Shown: in pieces, positions 30,571-35,543 of the stretch
How the letters are laid out: each line of letters starts with the position of its first letter
How positions within the stretch are numbered: the stretch's first letter is position 1
NCBI GenBank assembly: GCA_002751075.1
Contig: NAOQ01000280.1
Span: 16,818 to 52,360 of the forward strand
Origin: Ichthyophonus hoferi
Taxonomy: Eukaryota; Opisthokonta; Ichthyosporea; Ichthyophonida; Ichthyophonidae
Direction of reading: 5' to 3'
Length of the DNA: 35,543 nt
Made by a program: the position numbers and the translations under genes
The notes under the pieces: model-generated
Told to the model about the DNA's origin: nothing
Database searches by the model: none
Seen by the model: the letters and a program-made list of their open reading frames with translations, nothing else

Positions 30571-31674
30571 ATTTTTATATGGTCTTTGTTGGTGGTCCCT
30601 TTCGACACGTTTTTATCAAAGGTACAACACACTTTGAACATATGTGTTCTTACATTTGTGTTGGAGAGGTTGTACTTGTCAGATTCAGACACTTTGTTGT
30701 GCACTGGAATCTGTTTAGGAGGATCTGCAGGGAAAGACTATGCCGGTGTTGAGAGTATAAAAATTGTCCTTATAGAGGTATCCCACAAGTATAGTCTGTC
30801 CATTAAGTGTGACCATCACTTGGTTGATACAGAAGGTGGTAACTGGATTTTGCCCATGCAGGGCAGTAAAGGAGAAAAGATTAGTCAGAGCAGATGTTGC
30901 ATAAAGGACCTTCCCAGGGTCAATGTTTTGGTTGAGTAGATGTAACCAGAAGGTGATCATCTTCATTACAGTAGATAAAGTCTTGATTCCATCTATCATC
31001 AAGAGGGGAATATGCATGGCAGTGTGCTCTGTGAATGCTACCAGTATAGACTAGATGTGCATGCTGACACTGGAATCCAGCATGAAGCTCTCCTTGGGAA
31101 GCCCCTCTCGTTTTGCAGTACGGCAGATAAGGACATTTTAATGGTGATATCTCCTACATGGCAACCATGATGTTTGATATGGCTGCATTTATTCTTAGTT
31201 CGCATTTTGAGTTCAAAACTTCAAGGAAAGTCTCTCCATAGTTTGGGCTACCTTTATGTACAGTACAATCCATGATGTTTTAGTATACGTAGTCTCCCGA
31301 GTGGTAGTCACAGTGGGATTTAAGCTTTGTATAGCAATCTGTGATAGTTCTAGTGACTTGCTCATAGGCTTCAGGATCGCCAATTGGTTGTTGAATAATA
31401 GTTTATTTCGCTGGGTTAACAGTATTAATAGCTAAATAATTTGCTCTGTTTTTAAGACTCATTTGTAATGGTAGAGGTCCTATAAAAGGCATGTATACTG
31501 ACTCTAGGTAACTGACTATAGCAATTATACCACTGTTCTAATTTAAAGGAAATCAGTGTTTTGATTCACTTAGGTATTAATCTCGATATGTCATAATGAG
31601 ATGGATCAGTAAGAGGTGCTACATAATGATGTAAATAAGAACTATTCAAGTGTATGTGTGTTAGCGAGTATGTC

Positions 31675-31795
31675 ATGTATGTGAGCAGACTCGGATGTGT
31701 GTAAACTGAGTTGTGCTACATATGTGTGAGTGCTTTTGAGGCTACTGCATATGTGTGAGCAGGGAACCATGCTGCATATGTATGAGTCGGGGCTT
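31675..31795 (+). repeat. CATATGTGTGAG minisatellite in the leader of element C
   Basis: Three to five imperfect units built on CTRCATATGTGTGAGT lie between the 5' LTR and gag of C. The unit spacing is roughly 25 to 32 bases. Confidence 0.6.
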
Positions 31796-32189
31796 TACTA
31801 GTTGTCTCCGTTTCCATTTATACTTTCCCAACTTTTGCTTGTAATGTGTGTCAATTGTGGTTAACATCTGTAGAATTGAATTCATTGTTGTAAAGAGAAG
31901 CATTCATACAGATTCTTCTTGGCTAATACAATTCACAGAAGACCATGGAGGCCCACTAGAATTGTTTGGTCATATTTCGATGATCTAATACTATTGTGTC
32001 CTCATTTAGATTGCTCTTAACTAAATTCCTGATTAATTTAGTGCATATTCTATGTCTTGACAAATCAACTCGCCTGTTTAAGAACGGTATTCAATCAACC
32101 AACATTAGACCAATTACTTATGATCCGCCAAGTACCAGAACTTGGTGAACCACGTGTTCATTCGGAGTTTACGGTCTTGCAACAAATAG

Positions 32190-33780
32190 TAATTTTGCAA
32201 TCTAAGTGAGTAATATTTTAGAGAGAAAGCTGTTAGCTATTTCAGGGAAAGTAGTAATATTCATTATTTTCATGTAATGAAAATTTAATTTAGTCGAAGT
32301 TTCTAAGCAGTAAGTGCGGAATAATGTTGCATAAATAAGAGTAGTATTCCGAAGAGTGAGCTACTCCAAAAAAGGCAGTTCTTACTACTATTGTAGGAAG
32401 GTGTCACGTGTATCTATTAATGACGTCATTATGATGTCGCATTAGTGAGCCATTTGTATTTGTGTATCACAGTTTACCGTTATATGGTAACCTGTCTCGA
32501 GACGTAACTCTATCTTTATCTTATCTGCAGTTGCAGTGAAGGTAAATACTACCATGCATTGGAGCTTATGTCTTATCTATGGCTATTTCACTTACACTAA
32601 GAGTTGAAAAGCCTACAATAAGAAGCACCTTTAATAATTAATAATTGATATATAAAAATATTTGGCTTTCTCTTTTCTTTATATAATGCCCAAATATATT
32701 ATCCACAGCGATTATGAGATGTATGACATCTTAAAAATGTATACATAGATTAATCATTGCGATTAATGCTAATCGCCGGTTAAATGAATCATATTGGAGT
32801 ATTATAATGAACCAGTTCTGCAATTACAGGATATATCCCGTTTATAGACCAATTGGCATCCTGGCAAATAGGTAATCAGTATGATTATTAACAGCCTATA
32901 ATTAATTAATTTATTATAACTGTAGCCTATTTTAATCTATGTTGAATAAATAGCATTATATGCATATATGCATAATTAAAAATGTTATGAAAACCTATTA
33001 AAAATTACTATTATATTTTATTATATATTGCATATTATCACATGCAATAGTAATAATCAACGAAGAAGCCACTATGCCACCAACCAATATTGCAACCCAA
33101 TCATTGCTGAGCTTCAACTAAAACTTAATTAACCCGAGTTCTAAATACCAATCCAATTACTGATAAGTATAAACCAATCAAGCACCATGTTCCATGCGAG
33201 CAATGTGACTGGCATTGCTTAATAGTGCGGAGGGTAATCAGAATATTGCAACTGTCAATGGTTCACAATAAGACTAAAAGGTCGTAATTGGTTGTAAGCC
33301 TTTATTTTGCTTTCTATTGTTTTAATTCCTTAGAAGCAACTGGCTCTGATAAATAAAGATATTAAAGTGGATTTTTTTTTTCTTTAAACAAAAAAAGTTG
33401 TCTTTTATTTAATCATCTTTTACATATAAATATGAAAGTGATAAAACAATAAAGGTTTTGTTTGCCAGTCTAGTAATGACAATTAGTATTAGAACCCAGT
33501 TCTTCATCACACTTAGGTTGTCCTTTCTTATATTTTCCACTTGTCTTAGATTAAGTTATATTGCTATAATAAGGTCAATAGGAAGTTGTTGTCAAACTAT
33601 AGTTTATGATATAGTGGTTAAGGATTTCGTACACAACAAAACAATCTGAACTCTACATATATACCTATTTAGTATTTCCCCATTACTTATATGTATATAA
33701 TAAATTCCAAAAACAACCATAAAGATATTATTTACTGTGGCTATTTGCTACTACAGTTGTTCAGTCGTAAAATTTATAAT
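32190..33780. other. AT-rich spacer, no gene called
   Basis: Contains TGACGTCATTATGATGTCGC (about 32421), a CRE-like palindrome with a near repeat, and ACCAATCA at 33173-33180. A 63-codon hydrophobic frame at 33458-33649 has background composition and is not called. Confidence 0.45.
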
Positions 33781-33789
33781 CTTTTGATT

Positions 33790-33900
33790 TTCAAGTAGTA
33801 GAAATGTATCATCCAGATTCTTTATTGAAAGGTCAACTACTCATGTCCGATACAGTTAAACTATTAGAGAATACTTGTATATACTTATATGTGATTATAA
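33790..33900 (+). mobile_element. worn copy of the LTR-linked small frame
   Basis: The translation contains LLKGQLL, matching the KGQLVE core of the frame at 26912. Short and broken, with no leader recognised. Confidence 0.4.
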
Positions 33901-35443
33901 TGGTTTAGGTTATAGTTATTTTTCATATTGCAAATTTTAAAGTAAGAGATATAAGGCGTTTCTAAATGCAAGACAATTGAATTCTACATGCGGAGCTCAC
34001 AGGGGCTTTAGCTTTTCCTTCATTTTTTGATAACTGCCTACTAAAAGAAGTAGGTAAACCGTATGTCAAATAGAAATCAGTATAGCAGATACTATTTGTA
34101 TTTCCGATAATAAGGATATCCAGAATCAAGAGAAAAAAATCAAAAATAATATAAAGACGTATATTAATAAAAAAATATACAATTAAAATTATATGTATCA
34201 TAGAAAAACGGAGCAAATAGATTTTCCAAAATACGCCATTTTCAAGATCTTGGCAAGTATTATCCAAAACATTATTATCTTATTTGACCAATAACATAGT
34301 GCTCTTCTCACTTTTTGAGAAGAGAGATTACCACTATAATGGTTTATGATTGATGGCTGAATAGCCATTCATAAGGTAGCCAATAATTATCTGATGGCGT
34401 CATGTAATGACTTACGAGCGAGTATCCGACCGGGAAAATGGCGTCATTAGGTTCTATCCCATATCATTTATTATAATATATGCATGTGCAACCGCATTAT
34501 ACTATGATTTACCTGAATCGATCCTCCGTGGATATGGATAAATAATTCCTATAGTTTAAAACTTAGAAATAAATTAAAGAAAAAACCGGTAATATTTATT
34601 AAAGCCTCTGTGCTCATTAATGCAACTGAAGCGAAATACTTGTATTCCCTTATAACAATCTCTAATGATACTAATATAGTCATTTCAAAATATATGCTGT
34701 TAATTTTATTACAATCTTCATGTTAGTCTAGGGTGGTTTTGAGATAACATCTATTCGCTCGCGCAAACGTGAATCACATCTCTAGAAGCGACTGCCTATT
34801 GGGTTCACGCTTTAATATTTGCTCTAAACTATCATTTCTTAAGGATCAATGTTTATAATAATTTGTTACTATGATGGCTATAAATAACACGTACTCGACT
34901 GCACAACAGCTTATTTTTTTGGATATTTAATAGTTTATGATGATTTGCACTTTGAGTGGTAATTACCCACATTCATATGTCCTTTGTAATAATTTTGCTG
35001 GGATTAATCGACTCCATTTGGATTAAAGTACGTACATTCTTAACGGCTACGCCAATCAGCATGGGCAGTGCTGGCATGGTTCCACAACCTAATATTTTAG
35101 AATAATCTGAGATTAATTATAAGCTAATAGAAAATGAGACAATTAAAATCAGGTGATGGCGTTCTACTTCGTGCAACTCCGATAGATGACAATGTGATCA
35201 TAATAGTAGGTTAATTATAAATATATAAATATAAAGATAATAAGTGAATTATATATATATATATATATAATAATAAATATATATCCAGACAGAAATTAAG
35301 AATAAGTACGCATATACTCTTAAAAGACTAGATCCATTAAGCGATATTCAAGCAATCAACAATTGCTCTATTGTTTAATGATGACGCATGAGATTACGTT
35401 AGCGAATGAAAGAGGGAGAATAAAATATGCATAAGATTGCGCC
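33901..35443. other. AT-rich spacer, no gene called
   Basis: A 101-codon minus-strand frame (33962-34267) is dominated by Ile/Leu/Phe/Tyr from AT-rich sequence and is not convincing. A perfect 9-base stem hairpin CTCTTCTCA...TGAGAAGAG lies at about 34302-34324. A TA microsatellite lies at 35250-35270. Confidence 0.45.
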
Positions 35444-35505
35444 ATGATTGACCCTGGACTATATGTAGTGGTCACGGGGTCGAAGCGTGCTTATACTGCC
35501 TGCTG
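35444..35505 (+). CDS. possible first coding exon of a gene running off the window
   Basis: A GC-rich island in AT-rich DNA opens with ATG, reads MIDPGLYVVVTGSKRAYTAC, and runs into donor GTGAGT at 35506. The island and the splice site agree, but 20 codons are too few to name a family. Confidence 0.3.
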
Positions 35506-35543
35506 GTGAGTTGTTTGGGGTTTGTTTTTTTATTTTTTTATTT

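Larger units (their letters stand above)
27210..32184 (-). mobile_element. decayed Ty1/Copia retrotransposon C, most complete copy
   Basis: From high to low: 5' LTR (about 31800-32184, starting TGTTGCAAGAC), gag (about 31290-31640, with GDPEAYEQV), zinc-knuckle-like HCDYH (about 31260-31320), protease-like LDSSVS (about 31065-31100), GAG-pre-integrase-like region (30715-31017), integrase fragment (about 29261-29700, with HNMSPTSTIS), pol linker (about 28870, PGIMDPKEIKHAMS), reverse transcriptase with a VDNILIFSE motif (about 28260-28400), and RNase H to about 27330. A polypurine GGGAGAGGG precedes a 3' LTR remnant (27210-27320). Gene order is Copia type, with integrase before RT. Old, with many breaks; an LTR piece is inserted at 30350-30570. 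Confidence 0.82.

Noticed and set aside
33962-34267. 101-codon minus-strand frame, hydrophobic
   Set aside because: Its composition is what AT-rich DNA gives by chance and no family likeness was seen.

Overview
This is an AT-rich eukaryotic nuclear window, probably from a fungus. The only securely identified host gene is a proteasome Rpt5/PSMC3 ATPase split into 14 exons by 13 GT-AG introns of 143 to 1198 bases. Its wording (an [12 protein letters not shown]alker A context, PMTHADRF, and SEKSGDRE after the DELD box) resembles early-diverging fungi such as Mucoromycota or Zoopagomycota. That placement comes from memory of the family and is tentative. The long microsatellite-rich introns, sparse genes and abundant Copia debris point to a large, repeat-swollen genome.

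Layout. 1-4000: a decayed Copia-type LTR retrotransposon on the minus strand, with a scrambled LTR-like region at its low-coordinate end. 4000-7480: non-coding DNA marked by several two-copy tandem duplications and one copy of a small LTR-linked reading frame. 7484-9261: weak signs of host genes, namely a possible tiny first exon and a 107-codon serine-rich reading frame that may have a short 5' intron. 9260-9720: a Copia gag fragment. 9720-12850: AT-rich spacer with a TTA microsatellite interrupted by a 517-base assembly gap (10776-11292). 13250-19502: the Rpt5 gene, followed by a tandem copy of its own 3' end. 20021-22012: an internally deleted Copia element. 22020-23980: spacer with short minisatellites. 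23983-32184: a dense cluster of related Copia-type pieces in alternating orientation, the longest being a minus-strand element at 27210-32184. 32190-35543: AT-rich spacer ending in a possible first exon at 35444.

The genes here do not form a pathway. Rpt5 would be a housekeeping subunit of the 26S proteasome base and looks intact from ATG to stop. Everything with LTR or Copia character looks dead and is described as fossil DNA. I found no convincing new defence, metabolic or mobile system. The observations most worth a second look are the recurrent small reading frame tied to an LTR-like leader, the excess of an ACCAATCA octamer in and around the Rpt5 introns, and local duplications that copied Rpt5 processing signals (the exon 12 acceptor region and the stop/poly(A) region).
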